Assembly: GCA_024516155.1 (NCBI GenBank)
Contig: JAJJXM010000001.1
Location: 434,001-498,000, forward strand
Reading direction: 5' to 3'
Length of the DNA stretch: 64,000 bases
Source of the DNA: Pyronema omphalodes
Lineage: Eukaryota; Ascomycota; Pezizomycetes; Pezizales; Pyronemataceae
Shown: piece by piece, positions 43,521-54,236 of the stretch
How the letters are laid out: every line of letters starts with the position of its first letter
How positions within the stretch are numbered: the first letter of the stretch is position 1
Position numbers and translations under genes: made by a program
The notes under the pieces: generated by a model
What the model saw: the letters and a program-made list of their open reading frames with translations, nothing else
What the model was told of the DNA's origin: nothing
The model's database searches: none

Positions 43521-44015
43521 TTAAAACTTCCAAACCACCGAGTTGGGAAGCGGAGAAATAGCTCCACCCGCAGGAATAATCTGCCAAGCAGGTTTCGGAC
43601 CCTGAAAAACCGGCGCAGTATTCTGGTTATAAACCGCGCCGGGGATCTGGGTAGCCCATTGGGGGAAGTTGAACGGCAACTGGGGTTGAGCCGGGGCAGG
43701 AGGAGCCGGGGCAGCTGGGGCAGCTGGGACAACAAATGGTCCTGGAGCTGGAGCCGCGGCTGGGACCACAAATGGTGCGGGGGCTGGACCACGAGGAACA
43801 GGTGGAGTCATGTCGGTGGGTCCAGCGGCGGGCACGGCGAATGGTTGGGGTGCTGGAGCGGCCGCGGGAACTACAAAGGGCTGCGCGGGAGGAGCGGGAG
43901 GCGCTGCAGGAACAACGAAGGCGCCGGGAGCTGGAGCTGCAGCAGAGGGCCAGGCTCCGTAGTTGACATACATGCCTTTTTCGGGATTGTAGCCCATGAT
44001 GGTAATGGTGGCCAT
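43521..44015 (-). CDS. Pro/Ala-rich repeat protein (164 aa), orphan
   Basis: Single exon. The first 22 residues (MATITIMGYNPEKGMYVNYG) and last 45 (LPFNFPQWATQIPGAVYNQN, then SPLPNSVVWKF) are ordinary. Between them, residues 25-115 hold about six imperfect repeats of APAPxPFVVPAA, with spacer variants. No signal peptide is visible, so it is unlikely to be a classical cell-wall protein despite its composition. The antisense frame is also open over much of the repeat because the codons are G/C-rich. I chose the minus strand because start and stop are sensible and the repeats are regular as protein. Function unknown. Confidence 0.65.
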   Translation of the reverse strand: MATITIMGYNPEKGMYVNYGAWPSAAAPAPGAFVVPAAPPAPPAQPFVVPAAAPAPQPFAVPAAGPTDMTPPVPRGPAPAPFVVPAAAPAPGPFVVPAAPAAPAPPAPAQPQLPFNFPQWATQIPGAVYNQNTAPVFQGPKPAWQIIPAGGAISPLPNSVVWKF

Positions 44016-44562
44016 TTGGAGGTAGTGGTAGGTTGTTGGTGATAGGTTAGTGTGTTGCTGAGAGCGTTGGTTGGAATGGAAAGAGGGGAGCGTTGATGGG
44101 AGTAAGAAGAGGATGAAAGAGGATTAAGAGGAAAGAAGGAAAAATGTGGGAGGAAAATTCTTTTTAGGGTGCTGGTGAGGAAATGGGTCGAAGGTTGAGG
44201 CTGGTTAGGCCCTAATTGAATGTATTATGCGGAGAGATTGCCTTAGTATTACCGTGTCGTAGAATCAATAGCAACTGATTGGTACGACCCTCTGTTGTTG
44301 TGGGGGCTGTGTTCAGCCAGATTTAATCGTACCCTCAGTTGCCATTCACGCTGAGTGATGACTTCATGACGCAAGCTGACAGACGGTGAAAGACTAACTG
44401 CAGCAGAACCTCAGTGTTTTGGGTCCCCTGAGGCTGGTAGACGTCGTCAAGCCTCGGCCCTGTTGATTATACCGGGAATCATTCACGGTTATGAAACGTT
44501 AAAGTATCCATAGAACTGCTATGTAGAACCGTCATGATTCATATCTACGTGAAGATATAAAT
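44016..44562. other. Intergenic region
   Basis: Promoter side of the Pro/Ala-rich gene; purine-rich on the plus strand from 44060 to 44170. No gene seen. Confidence 0.5.
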
Positions 44563-44824
44563 ATGAACCTCCAGCTCATCTATCGAAACCTGAAGTCTCA
44601 CCATGAATTCTACATAAATTACCAGATCTCCTCCTTCTATTTTCAAATTCCAACTGACGATTACGCAGCGGCCAAACTACTATTGTAAGATCTTCTCTAT
44701 CCATCATTCTATGCTCTAGAATCTTGTTCTCAGACTTTCAACTGTTGTCGTCCAGATCCTAACCCGACACCGCGAAAACTACAATAGCACTATAGACCCT
44801 TCAAAAGCGTTAGGTCCATCGTAA
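44563..44824 (+). CDS. Small spliced ORF (70 aa), tentative
   Basis: ATG 44563 (MNLQLIYRNLKSHHEFYINY) reaches a good donor (TTGTAAGA) at 44685. A 49-base intron ends TTCTCAG, and the second exon 44734-44824 keeps the phase (STVVVQILTRHRENYNSTID) to tandem stops TAATAG. The in-phase intron is the support; no family is recognised, there is no signal peptide, and the length is at the noise limit. The next ORF starts 84 bases downstream. Confidence 0.35.
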
Positions 44825-44907
44825 TAGACATATAGTATCGGATCATACTCGCTCAGCTCTACTTCGTAATCAGAAAACACGGACTCACAAACAGATAATT
44901 TCATAAC

Positions 44908-45117
44908 ATGTCTACAAACTATGAATCAGAAATGAAAACATTTACCATATGCAGGCGGCTTGGAGAGGGAAAATCAACTATATCTATAGATGATATCATG
45001 CAGACGTTCTTGAATAACAATTTTGTGAGGGTTATACTGCATGAGATGTATTGGAACAAGTTTGTAGAAGATGAGGGTATAGATGAAAAGAGTGAGGTAG
45101 GGGATGTTTGTTTGTGA
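44908..45117 (+). CDS. Small ORF (69 aa), tentative
   Basis: ATG 44908 opens MSTNYESEMKTFTICRRLGE and then ISIDDIMQTFLNNNFVRVIL; it ends TGA at 45117. Composition is protein-like (acidic, helical), but nothing is recognised. A GAGGTAGGG donor near its end could splice it to TTTATTTTTCAAG after 45181. It could be a separate small gene or an exon of one whose other exons I missed. Confidence 0.3.
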   Translation: MSTNYESEMKTFTICRRLGEGKSTISIDDIMQTFLNNNFVRVILHEMYWNKFVEDEGIDEKSEVGDVCL

Positions 45118-45500
45118 TGTGAATCGTATTATACACTTACTTGAATGTTGTTTATGTATCGTGTATTGACATGACATGCAGTTTATTTTTCAAGTAATGG
45201 TTATCCAATAACACCATCTACGACCAGCGAGTTTACATCAGGTCTAGAGGGTGAGTCACCGTGAATTTAATGATGATTATTATCTCATGATTCATACTAT
45301 TGTAATGTCTTTGAGAGAAAGAATATATTCATTATAAATGGAAAGGATATAAAATCATTCGCTTAAACATCAAAACCGCAAATCCAGAACGCCTGCATTC
45401 ATGCAGCACAAAAAACTACAGCGTCTCGCTCCAAGTCCCCTGAAATCCAAACCGCATCGGCTCCCCCCTCTCAAACTTCCCCCCCTCCTATCCACTAATC
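45118..45500. other. 3' spacer before COQ10
   Basis: AT-rich to 45390, then C-rich sequence leading into the 3' end of the minus-strand COQ10 gene. No gene seen. Confidence 0.5.
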
Positions 45501-46211
45501 TCATACCACAACTCCCGTCTCCTGTCTAATCTCCTCTCTCTCCGCCTCCGTACCCAGCACCTTCTCCACCCTCCCCGCAAAGCCCCTAACCAACTCCTCT
45601 CCCACAGCCTCCATAACTTTCGGGGCCACGACTTGATAAACGCCATTCTTAAATCCATATTCCACCCTCAAATTAACCGTACACCCCTCCCCATCCGCCG
45701 CTTCATCCATATCCAACTCGACCTCTCTCTCCCCAATCGACGCACCACCCCGTCCTCCAGCAGCCACCTCCCATCTTCCCTTCAACACAGTAAACATATC
45801 CTCATGAGCCTGTGTTTCCACCACCAATTGCTCCGGAATACATTTCACCTCGCTTCTAAACGTCTCATGGAAACTTCCCCAGCCGATTGTTAGATCCGCT
45901 GACGTGGGGAGTTTACTAATCGAGTCCCGGGAGGCGACGGTGCTGTTTACACAAAAGGGGAGGAAGTTGCTGTAGCGTGGAATATCGAGGATGATATGGT
46001 AGACTGATTGTGGGGAGTAGGGGAGGTGGAGGCGCGCGGTGATGCTGTTGGATCCGCTGGGGGCGAAGGGGGAGGGGAAGGAGGGGCTGGAGCTGGAGCT
46101 GGAGGTTGAAGTGGGGGAGGAGAATGGGAGGGGTAAGAAGTTTCGGCGGGTGTTGTAGGCTTGGAGAGGGCGTGCGCAAGCACGGAAAGGTTGAGGTCGG
46201 GGTAATATCAT
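45501..46211 (-). CDS. COQ10: Coenzyme Q-binding protein Coq10, mitochondrial
   Basis: Single exon, 236 residues. The N terminus MILPRPQPFRACARPLQAYN followed by RRNF is a mitochondrial presequence; a Ser/Pro-rich linker follows. The START/polyketide-cyclase fold then starts at about residue 58 with ARLHLPYSPQSVYHIILDIP and RYSNFLPFCVNSTV, the Coq10 signature. Later come GWGSFHETFRSEVKCIPEQL and NLRVEYGFKNGVYQVVAPKV. Coq10 binds ubiquinone and is needed for its efficient use and synthesis in the respiratory chain at the matrix face of the inner membrane. The acidic insert around GEREVELDMDEAADGEG is longer than usual. Confidence 0.92.
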   Translation of the reverse strand: MILPRPQPFRACARPLQAYNTRRNFLPLPFSSPTSTSSSSSSPSFPSPFAPSGSNSITARLHLPYSPQSVYHIILDIPRYSNFLPFCVNSTVASRDSISKLPTSADLTIGWGSFHETFRSEVKCIPEQLVVETQAHEDMFTVLKGRWEVAAGGRGGASIGEREVELDMDEAADGEGCTVNLRVEYGFKNGVYQVVAPKVMEAVGEELVRGFAGRVEKVLGTEAEREEIRQETGVVV

Positions 46212-47111
46212 GTCGGTAATATATGGCTGGGTTATAAGCTATCTTGAGTTCACTGGGTGATATTCAGGGACCACTGATTGTTCTTATAGATTTATCCCGT
46301 TGCATTAAAATCCGGTAGAATTGAAACATGACGTCCCGGAGGGAAGTTAATAAGAACCAAGAATATGTAAGCGTGCATGCAGGATGCCGAGAAGTGGTTG
46401 GCATGTTTGCCTAGACGGGAGTTCCAAGGAATAGGGATCGGCACTGGGATTGCGTAAGGAAGGTGGAGTAGGGCTTAGGGTTAGTTCGGTGGGAGTGGCG
46501 TTTTGGGAGGGTGTTTACTCATGCTTGTGATGGGAAGGTGGAGATGATATGGATATGGTGGTGCACAGTCTACTTGCAGGGTATCTTCGCGGTAAGGCGG
46601 TAAGCAAATTAAAAGGTTTCTGGTTGGTAAGAATGGTGATCGAAATATCAGTCGGTTTTTAGCTTTTTGTTGAAAGAAGTGATGACGATTGTCGGTTAGA
46701 ATAGAGTTGCGTCTGATTTAGGGTTTGTCGCTTTGATGCGGATCATTGCCGAGATGTGCTGATTCGAGTATTTGACGACCCTGTACGAAGCAAAATCTCC
46801 TTGCAGACAGCAAATGCCGAGAAGATAGACGCCGATAGACCTATATATGACGAGTCGAAGGTTCGGATGCATATACATGCGCCCTTATTCCAGATATAGT
46901 CCATTATGGATTTCGAATGCTGTTCCCCGACGGCTTCCAATATATCACAACCTTTTCCTGTGTCCAGCCCCGAGAATTCCACAAGGAAAACAACAAATAA
47001 CATAATCAAATTGCCCAGTCTAGGTATCCTAACATATCAAAAAGAAACCTCCTATTTCATGCTGTATTGACTGTACAAAAAGTCCTCCTCTCATCCGACC
47101 CAATAGTAAAC
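46212..47111. other. Intergenic region COQ10 / COX13
   Basis: Holds the COQ10 promoter at left and the COX13 3' end at right. A short minus-strand frame near 46743-47007 is discussed under rejected items. Confidence 0.5.
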
Positions 47112-47697
47112 TTACTCGGTCTTGTGGTAGTTGATCTTGTCGTTCCAGCTGTATTCCTTATCAGCATTGCCCCATCCTTCCCACAAGAAGAAACTTACAA
47201 AAGGGTCTTGTCTCCGTCTCCCCAGAAGAAGTTCTTGGCGCGGATGTTCTGGTAAGAGTACTCGGTGCGCTCCTCAAGAGGGGGCATGTGGCTCCAGTGC
47301 TCCCAGTGCTCGTCCCAAAGGTTCTTGGCGTTAACGGCGGCAATGATCAAGAAAGGAACAGTGGCGCTGTGATATGTCTCAGTCAATGACGTATTCCTTC
47401 ACAACTTTCCTCCTTCTCCGCATCCCCGCTTGGTGTTGTTGGTAACATACTAGATGGAAAGCTTGCGCCAGAGCTCTGCAATTCAGATTAGTTCGTTGAT
47501 TCTAGCGACAATTCGAGATGTAGAGACGAACCGGCAGACTCAGCGGCGTGCTTGCGGACGGCCTCACGCTCAGCAGCGAAGGCGTTACCCTCGGCCTTGG
47601 ATCCCTGGATGACCTGCTGGGCAGAGCTGGAGTTGAAGCGGCGGAAGATGGGCTGCTGGCGGGCAACAGCGCGGGAAAGGACGCGGGCGCTGAACAT
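47112..47697 (-). CDS. COX13: Cytochrome c oxidase subunit VIa
   Basis: Four exons, 47697-47532, 47475-47451 (25 bases), 47366-47199 and 47148-47112, encode 131 residues. The start MFSARVLSRAVARQQPIFRR is a mitochondrial presequence. Then EGNAFAAEREAVRKHAAESA and ELWRKLSIYATVPFLIIAAV cover the transmembrane helix and its approach. HWEHWSHMPPLEERTEYSYQ and the diagnostic KNFFWGDGDKTLFWNDKINY follow. FWND is formed only if intron 3 (GTAAGT...ATACAG) ends at 47149. An AAG eight bases earlier is skipped. This accessory subunit sits in the inner membrane and modulates oxidase activity and dimers. Confidence 0.95.
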
Positions 47698-48124
47698 GTT
47701 TGCGATGTGGTGCGGTGAAGCGAGTTGACGGTTGAGTGGAGATCGGGGTCAGGTTGAAAGTGTGAAGTTCCGGAAATCGGGTGAGCCTGTGGTTAAAATG
47801 CTTGGCGTCGGTGAATTGCTTGGCAACAGAAGGTGCCTGGGTTGCCGGGCATCGGGGAATGACACCATCACAACAACACACCCGGGAACAGACAAAAACC
47901 ACAAAAGACGAAAGTACGAAAACGATACGAGAGAGCGCAGACTGAAATCAAAAATATAATTATTCGTACACACTATGTACTTAGGTATACAATGTTGCCA
48001 ACGTAAGGGCAGGAAAAAAACTTTAAAACTTGATCCATCGATATCGATAAGCAGTACCCTGTGGCTAAACCCAAGTATTTACAACCCAAAAAAAAAAGAA
48101 CTCCATGTAATAAACCCAATGCCA
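47698..48124. other. Spacer between COX13 promoter and GPI17 3' end
   Basis: Promoter region of COX13 followed by A-rich 3' flank of GPI17. No gene. Confidence 0.5.
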
Positions 48125-49951
48125 TCATGCTGCAACAGCTCCCGCTCGTCTAAGTTTCCAATCCTTGATTAACTTCATAATTTCTTTCGCCGCACTCATC
48201 ACTAATGGGACACCGACGGGGCCCATGAGCGGTAAGTAGACTGCCACCTTGTGTTCTTCCGGGAAGTAGACCTGTCCAACCATACTCTTCTCGAAGAAAG
48301 CCTTTTCGGCCTGAGAGGCAGCATTTCTACCCTCCTCTAAAGCGCCACCGGGACCACTGAATCTCCCTCTCTTGAGCTCGCGACAGGCATTGTTCAATGA
48401 AGACAAAGTCGATCCGACAGATGTGGAGACTGAAGTAGGGATCGAAATGGATGGCAGTGCCTTGGTGAGACGGTACAACGATCCAAGCGTAGAAGAAGCC
48501 GATGTCAATAACTCCGCAGAGCGCTGCCTAGTCAAGGAATCGAGGCGAATAGGCAGCGAAGGAGGATGTGACGGCGCACCAAGGAGCGACATAAGCTGCG
48601 CAGCAAAAATGTCCAGTGCAGGCTTGAGGTCATCTTTACTAAGATGAGTAGTCGGCTTGCTGGGGTTAAGAACCATAACACCACCCCACTGTGGCAGAAG
48701 AAATGCGTTGGTAGCGCTCTCAGAGATATACAGAGGGGTCTGCTCCTCGAGCGGAACGTAAACAATGAAGTTGATGGTGGGATAGCTTGTTATGCTCGCC
48801 AAAGGCCATTCCGCGCTGTTGATGAAACTGCTCAAATCATCTCTCTTGAGAACCCACTTTCCGGACTGGCCATTCTGCTGTACGTTCTCTGACTGCTCCA
48901 AATTGTTGGGAACCCATGAGGGAACTACATTTGGAGACATAGATGCATAAAATTGGACTTGAGAGTCCACGGTGAAATTGCTGATGCCACTCAATGCATC
49001 AAGCAACGGCTGAAGGTAGTCGTCAATTGATCTTTCAATTTCCCAGCTAGTCGGCGTTCCAGATGCTGTGAAAAGAGAGAATGTTAAATGGTATGTTGGT
49101 GAGTAACGCATAATCCGGCTCATCTTGCGCTGGACTTCCGCAACATTAACTTTGTTAGAGCCATTGCTGCTGTTGGTAGTTCCCGGAGCTGATGGGGATG
49201 GGGAAGGTGCCGAGGTCGCAGAAGATAGTAGGTGTGAGATCATCTGCTGCTCCTCCGCAAATATCTCCTGAAGTGTGTTCGAAATGAATATCGAGAGACT
49301 CGTAGATGACGCGGTAGATGAGGGATTGTAGGAAGGCGAGTAGTAAAGGTCAATAACTCTAGAAGAATTGCTCAACTGATATCTATATCTACAGTTAAGA
49401 CTGTTTAACAGGGGTTATGGACTGGAGCACGAACGAGTGTGTGGAACCACTTTCACCAGGTGTCAGCCGTAGAATAGCGGCGACACTTTCGTCTTCATCG
49501 TTGTGAATGTCCGAGGGACTGGTGAGCTGAGTGGAGTGTAATAAATTTCGGCCATCTTTTCCAGAGGTCTCGGACTGGCTTCTGGATAACCGTAAACGTA
49601 AATGATGTGCCGAGAAATCGTTGGCATCGTCCAGCGCATGTTGGACTGTCTTCAGGAGGTGCTCAGGATCCGGGAGCAGAGGCGCTTCAACATCGACGAG
49701 TAATGGGAACTCTGCTCTACAGGCCTGTAAAGATCAGTAAATGAAGTTCATATCTTGAGCGTGGTACGCACTCTGCCATTAGCCCAGCTCTGCATCTCGT
49801 TCAGCGGCAACGGGGCACGATATATTGAAGTTGTGCACCACCATAATGGTACTCCAAGGAGCAGGACGACACTCCAAAACGAAAGAACTACCCAGGAGCG
49901 TGTTCGCGCATTTTCGGGGGTGTCTGATGGCGGAATTTTGGCGTCCGACAT
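48125..49951 (-). CDS. GPI17: GPI transamidase subunit Gpi17/PIG-S
   Basis: Exons 49951-49772, 49724 to about 49431 (or 49410), and 49375-48125, giving 574 or 581 residues. Gpi17 is a structural subunit of the ER GPI transamidase with an N-terminal and a C-terminal membrane span. Seen: N-terminal helix and the conserved SFWSVVLLLGVPLWWCTTSI then YRAPLPLNEM (about 25-52), matching the PIG-S N terminus. The lumenal part includes VIDLYYSPSYNPS, WEIERSIDDYLQPLLDAL, and TINFIVYVPLEEQTPLYI with WGGVMVLNP. The C-terminal hydrophobic segment is YLPLMGPVGVPLVMSAAKEI. ATG 49951 is preferred; the frame upstream has only a TTG. The intron 2 donor is ambiguous (34 or 55 bases; see findings). Confidence 0.92.
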
Positions 49952-50665
49952 AGTTGATGCGTGAGGATGCAATCGTGTAACAGCTTGTTAGGAGACTGTG
50001 GTCTATTCCTGAAGCTACGCGTAACGTGGACATACGGTACCGCGGATTTACGCGTGCAGTCCGCGTGCTAGATTTATTCACAACTTGCACTTTGGAGCTC
50101 ACGGGCCAATTGCACAGACAAAACATTTTATCACTGAAGCAGTTTAGTTATATATTTCACTGGAGCTATGATGTATTGAGTATTTGCTATCTACTGGTTG
50201 CCGGCTGCCTGTCATTCTTTCCTGGAAACATCCGAGAGCTGCGATCAGCATCGTTGACGATGACAGGAGATCGGTGCATCGCGCTAAAGGCAAAGCTCTA
50301 AGCAGAGCTGTTCCTGTTCATCATATGTTGTCACTCGTAATTTTGGCAATTTTACTCGGTATGTAGACTTTGAGTATGTAGACCAAATCTACAAGTATGT
50401 ATTATTTTGAGTTTTTGAGGCATCGCGCTTTTACTGCAAAGCATCGCTAAGATTGATCGCCTTGCAGTATTAGCATCGTGCTCCGCATTAAATATCTTAC
50501 AATTCCACACCCGCGCGCCTTAACCAATTCCAAACAAAACCCAGCAAAAAAACACTGTTTAACAAATCCCGAATCATTATGTCTTAACGCCTAAATCGAA
50601 GGTTTCAACCTCCATAATCTGTTTCCACAGCTGCACGACACGTCCGTTACTGATGATCTAGTAAT
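49952..50665. other. Intergenic region GPI17 / SSS1
   Basis: GPI17 promoter at left; right part is the 3' flank of SSS1. No gene seen. Confidence 0.5.
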
Positions 50666-50992
50666 TTATGCGGCACCGCTACAAGGATTAATTAGCATCT
50701 TCTCGTGAGAAGCACCCGTAAACGAAAAACGTACACAAGGATGTTGTTAATGGGAATGTGAATGATCTTAACAACGTATCCGATGACACCCATGACGACG
50801 AAACCAATTCCGACGGCGCGCGAGATCTGGAGAAACTCCCTCTTGTCGGCTATTCAATTGTCAGTTGAGCTAGTTCTGCACGTTCCGAGTCCGTGTCCGT
50901 AACGTACGCTTTGTGCAACGATTGATGAACTGAGTTCCGTCCCGCATGAACTCCTTGGGGATTTCAGCCATCTGCTGGAACTGGTCGGACAT
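50666..50992 (-). CDS. SSS1: Protein translocon subunit Sec61 gamma
   Basis: Exons 50992-50908, 50849-50735 and a last exon of only 13 bases, 50678-50666, encode 70 residues. Sequence [20 protein letters not shown], then [20 protein letters not shown], then [20 protein letters not shown] and INNILVGAA. The clamp helix and the C-terminal tail-anchor span are both complete. The tiny exon is recovered because homologues end in INNILVG plus one or two small residues. It joins the Sec61 channel in the ER membrane and is essential in yeast. Confidence 0.95.
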
Positions 50993-52105
50993 TATGAGCG
51001 AGAGGTGGGTGGTGTCTTTGTAGTTTGAGGTGTTGGTATTGAAGTTTGGAAGCTATCGACGGTGTCCGAACAAGAGAAGTGGTCGTGTGGAGGTGGTTGC
51101 AACGGTTGCAGGCTATGGCTTGCGGCAGCTGGTTCAGGCGACGTGTGTTCTTTGGGCTACCCCGGCCACATATATCCGCGTGCCGCTGCGTAGCTAGCAT
51201 ACCACTAGAAAGCTCCCGTTTCTATCCTAGTCGAGTCCTTCCATCACCTTACACGCCTCGCCTTGACCACTACCTTAACTCTCAGACCTCGAGACCAACC
51301 CGTTCCATAATCCCCGTCTCAGTGCCTCTTGGTACTATTGTTACCTTCACCTCACTACACTTCAGTCTTCCATCCCTCTATTGTTCTCTCCTCTCTTGCC
51401 ACCTCTATCAGCTTTCACTTCCACTCACCTTACGACGTACCGTGTGTGTACTTGAAGCAAGAGCTACTCCACCAGAACAACCTCAAACCACTTATCTACC
51501 AGCCATTCTACAGATCAGAAAGCGTTACTTACTGACAATCTTGTTCCTATTGTTCTTCTCTTTTCTTTCCTGGAGATCTGGTCCTGTTACTCTTAAGTGT
51601 CCGTCAGTGGAGATCACCTGGCTCATCGTCCTGTACGCGACTTTGTATCGCAAGGAAGCGGATCTATTTTCTTTCCTGGAGGTTGAGAGTTGAGACAAGA
51701 ACACAGTACCTTATTTCTTCGTGTATCGAGCAAGTTCACCTATCCTGTCAGTACTGTGGAGCTAGAAATCACCTTAGATTTCGACAGTGTACGTATTACC
51801 ACCCTAAATCCTGTACTTTACTATTTGGCCTGTCACGCGAGCTTCGGGCAGTATCTCCGTTTTCAGTTTATCTTCCTTAACGTTCCGCCTTATCTTTTGC
51901 TTTGGTTTTTGTTCTTGCTTGTTCCGCTCCTCCGTTCCGCAACTACGGATTACTTTTGATTTTCCGTCTTCCCTGGACGCTGATTTACCATGGCATATGT
52001 ACAGATTAAAAAGAGAGTTGTAGAGGTTTCGTGGGAGCAAAAGTCATCTAAGAAAACATACAGAGAAGCGTCACTGAGGACCAAGAACGTATTGTGAAAT
52101 TCACC
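50993..52105. promoter_or_regulatory. 1.1 kb divergent promoter region SSS1 / RRM gene
   Basis: Strongly pyrimidine-rich on the plus strand from 51200 to 51560, then mixed sequence to the ATG at 52106. The length suggests a long 5' UTR for the RRM gene, perhaps with an intron (GTACGTATT near 51789). The 215-codon open frame here is rejected as chance. Confidence 0.5.
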
Positions 52106-53467
52106 ATGTCCGACGAATTTGATATCGATATCTACGGAGATCTCAATCCCGACGAGCCTACTAATGGCACTCAGGTCTTCAAGAAAGAAGAGGATGATGG
52201 TGCTTATGGTCTTGACAACTCCGCTGATGCCCACATTAAAACTGAGCATGGAGAGGACACCAATATGGAATCCGCTGCACCAGATGGCGACAATGGGGGT
52301 GCAATGGTTAAGAACGAACAGCCATCTTCCAATAGACAAAAGCGTAAATTCGACGATCGCCCAGTACAGGATCAAAATGCCACTAGTGCTCTTTACATTG
52401 CCGACCTTCACTGGTGGACAACTGACGATGACATCAGAGGATGGATGAACGAGTGTGGTTGTGAGGATGCGCTCAAGGACATTACTTTTAGCGAACACAA
52501 GGTCAATGGTAAATCCAAAGGGTGAGTATTTGGATACAAGGACTTTATTTTGGGGTTGCGGATGACTAACTTGTCGTGTAGAGTTGCTTTTGTTGAGTTT
52601 ACCACTGCTGCTGCTGCTGCTGCTGCCGTAAAGGCAAAGATTGAGTCCGGATCCGATCAGCCCATGTATATGGGAAAGAGACACAGCGTTAGCTACACCA
52701 ACCCTCTTCAGAACCCTTTCCGCACATTGCCCAAGGAAGCACCTCAGCGCGGCGACAGGCCCCGCGAATTCCAACCAGGAAATAACCGTACCGACCGTAT
52801 GCCACATGCTCCTGGACCAGCTGCGAGTGGTCCCATTGGTGGTGGTGCCATGCCAAATGTAAACCCCGCAATGGGCGGTGGTTCATTCCGTGGTGGGCGC
52901 GGCGGTTTTGGCGGTCGTGGCGGAATGGGCGGTTTTATGGGCAACCGCGGAGGATTCGGTGGGCCAGTTGGAGGACCTCAAGCCTCTCCCCAGCCTGGCT
53001 TCCAGGCTCCCATGGGAGGTGCTGGCTTTGGAGGGCCCAACATGCCTATGCAGCAGTTTGGAGGTAATAACTTTCAGGGTGGTAACTTCCAAGGTGGTCG
53101 TGGTGGTATGATGCCAATGCGCGGAGGTCCTGGAATGAGAGGACGTGGAGGAATGGGTGGACCCAATGGAATGATGGGTGGTATGGGTGGAAATATGGGA
53201 ATGGGTGGAATGGGTGGTATGGGCGGCAACATGGAAGGAGGAGGATTTAACCCCATGGGAATGGGAGGATTTAATATGGGTGGTATGGGTGGTATGTTTT
53301 CTATCAAATATAAGGTACATCCGCTCACATGAATAGGAGGACCCGGCGGTTTCCCAACACCCCACTTCAACCCAGCCTTCTTCCCCGGGGGACCACAGGG
53401 CGGTGGACAGGGTCAGTGGACCGACAACAACCCACACCCCGCCAAGCGCTCCCGACCTAATGAGTAG
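52106..53467 (+). CDS. RRM protein resembling cleavage factor Im (CPSF6/7-like), Gly-rich tail
   Basis: Exons 52106-52521, 52582-53291 and 53337-53467 encode 418 residues. The N terminus is acidic (MSDEFDIDIYGDLNPDEPT). One RRM follows at about 95-190: SALYIADLHWWTTDDDIRGW (RNP2 region) and NGKSKGVAFVEF (RNP1 region, formed across intron 1). The HWWTTD motif is typical of the CPSF6/CFIm68 RRM, which binds the 25-kDa subunit rather than RNA alone. After MGKRHSVSY comes a 220-residue Gly/Met/Phe/Arg-rich low-complexity tail with RGG boxes, ending NPHPAKRSRPNE. A role in 3' end processing is inferred from the RRM type. A GCT run encodes Ala7 at about residues 150-156. Confidence 0.88.
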
Positions 53468-54236
53468 TAACTCAATTTAAGCGGCGGTAATTGGGTAATA
53501 ACTCCTTCTGGGGAATCTTACTGATCAATATATGGAGGATGAAAGTCTTCTAGCATCTATTTGTGTTCAATTGGTATTTCTAAGGCTGGAAAACATCATG
53601 GCTTGTATGGAATAACTAGGTTACTTGAACTATGCATTGCTCATCTGGGTGGCATTACTTTTACATGTTTATTTGGTTTGCGTTTGTTCGTGCTTAGAGT
53701 GCTTTTACTGGGATATAAGAAAATAATGGGTGTCAATCGGGGTTTTCTTTTACGTTGTCTGTTTTCTTCGTTTATTTCCTTGTCTTGGAGTTATGCTTGT
53801 GTGTTTGTAGTTCTCATTGCTTTTTTTTCTTCTTTCAACAGCATTTGTACTTGTGCGTTTCCGTTGGTCTTTGATTTACATGCAATGGCATTTCATGCTT
53901 CATTCTATGCAAAAAGCTCAGGAGTGCTCCGTCTCTATTGACGGCTTGTCACGCAGCAACGGTAGAAAATCATGTATTTTAACGCCTCTGATGATATTTT
54001 GAAGTTGGTGAATTTGATGGTGTTGGTTGTGCTTCATGGCGTTGGAGGTTCAATGAATTTCGTCTTGTATTCCAGTCTAATTCCCAGGGGACCCTTGTAC
54101 CGTGCTGTGCTGCGTATGATGCATACCTCCCGCAATTTACCTTGCAACTGCTCTGCTCTACTCCGGAAGCTTAAGCTAACATCACGCTCATGTTCCTCAC
54201 CTCACCACCGCCGCTGCCCCACCATTGCACAACAGA
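53468..54236. other. Intergenic region RRM gene / VPS45
   Basis: T-rich 3' flank of the RRM gene, then the VPS45 promoter with CTCACCTCACCACCGCCGC just before its ATG. No gene. Confidence 0.5.

Noticed and set aside
46743..47007. Possible small secreted protein on the minus strand (starts LFVVFLVEFSG)
   Set aside because: The hydrophobic start is short, no clear cleavage site or conserved cysteine spacing is seen, and no promoter is evident; too weak to list.
51046..51693. 215-codon open frame upstream of the RRM gene
   Set aside because: It lies in the divergent promoter between SSS1 and the RRM gene, is pyrimidine-driven (Ser/Leu/Pro-rich), and has no domain or splice support.
51950..52807. 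285-codon antisense frame over the RRM gene
   Set aside because: Shadow of a well-supported gene with RRM motifs on the other strand; the antisense peptide resembles nothing.
52883..53437. 184-codon antisense frame over the Gly-rich tail
   Set aside because: A by-product of GGN-codon bias; reads as Thr/His/Ser repeats.
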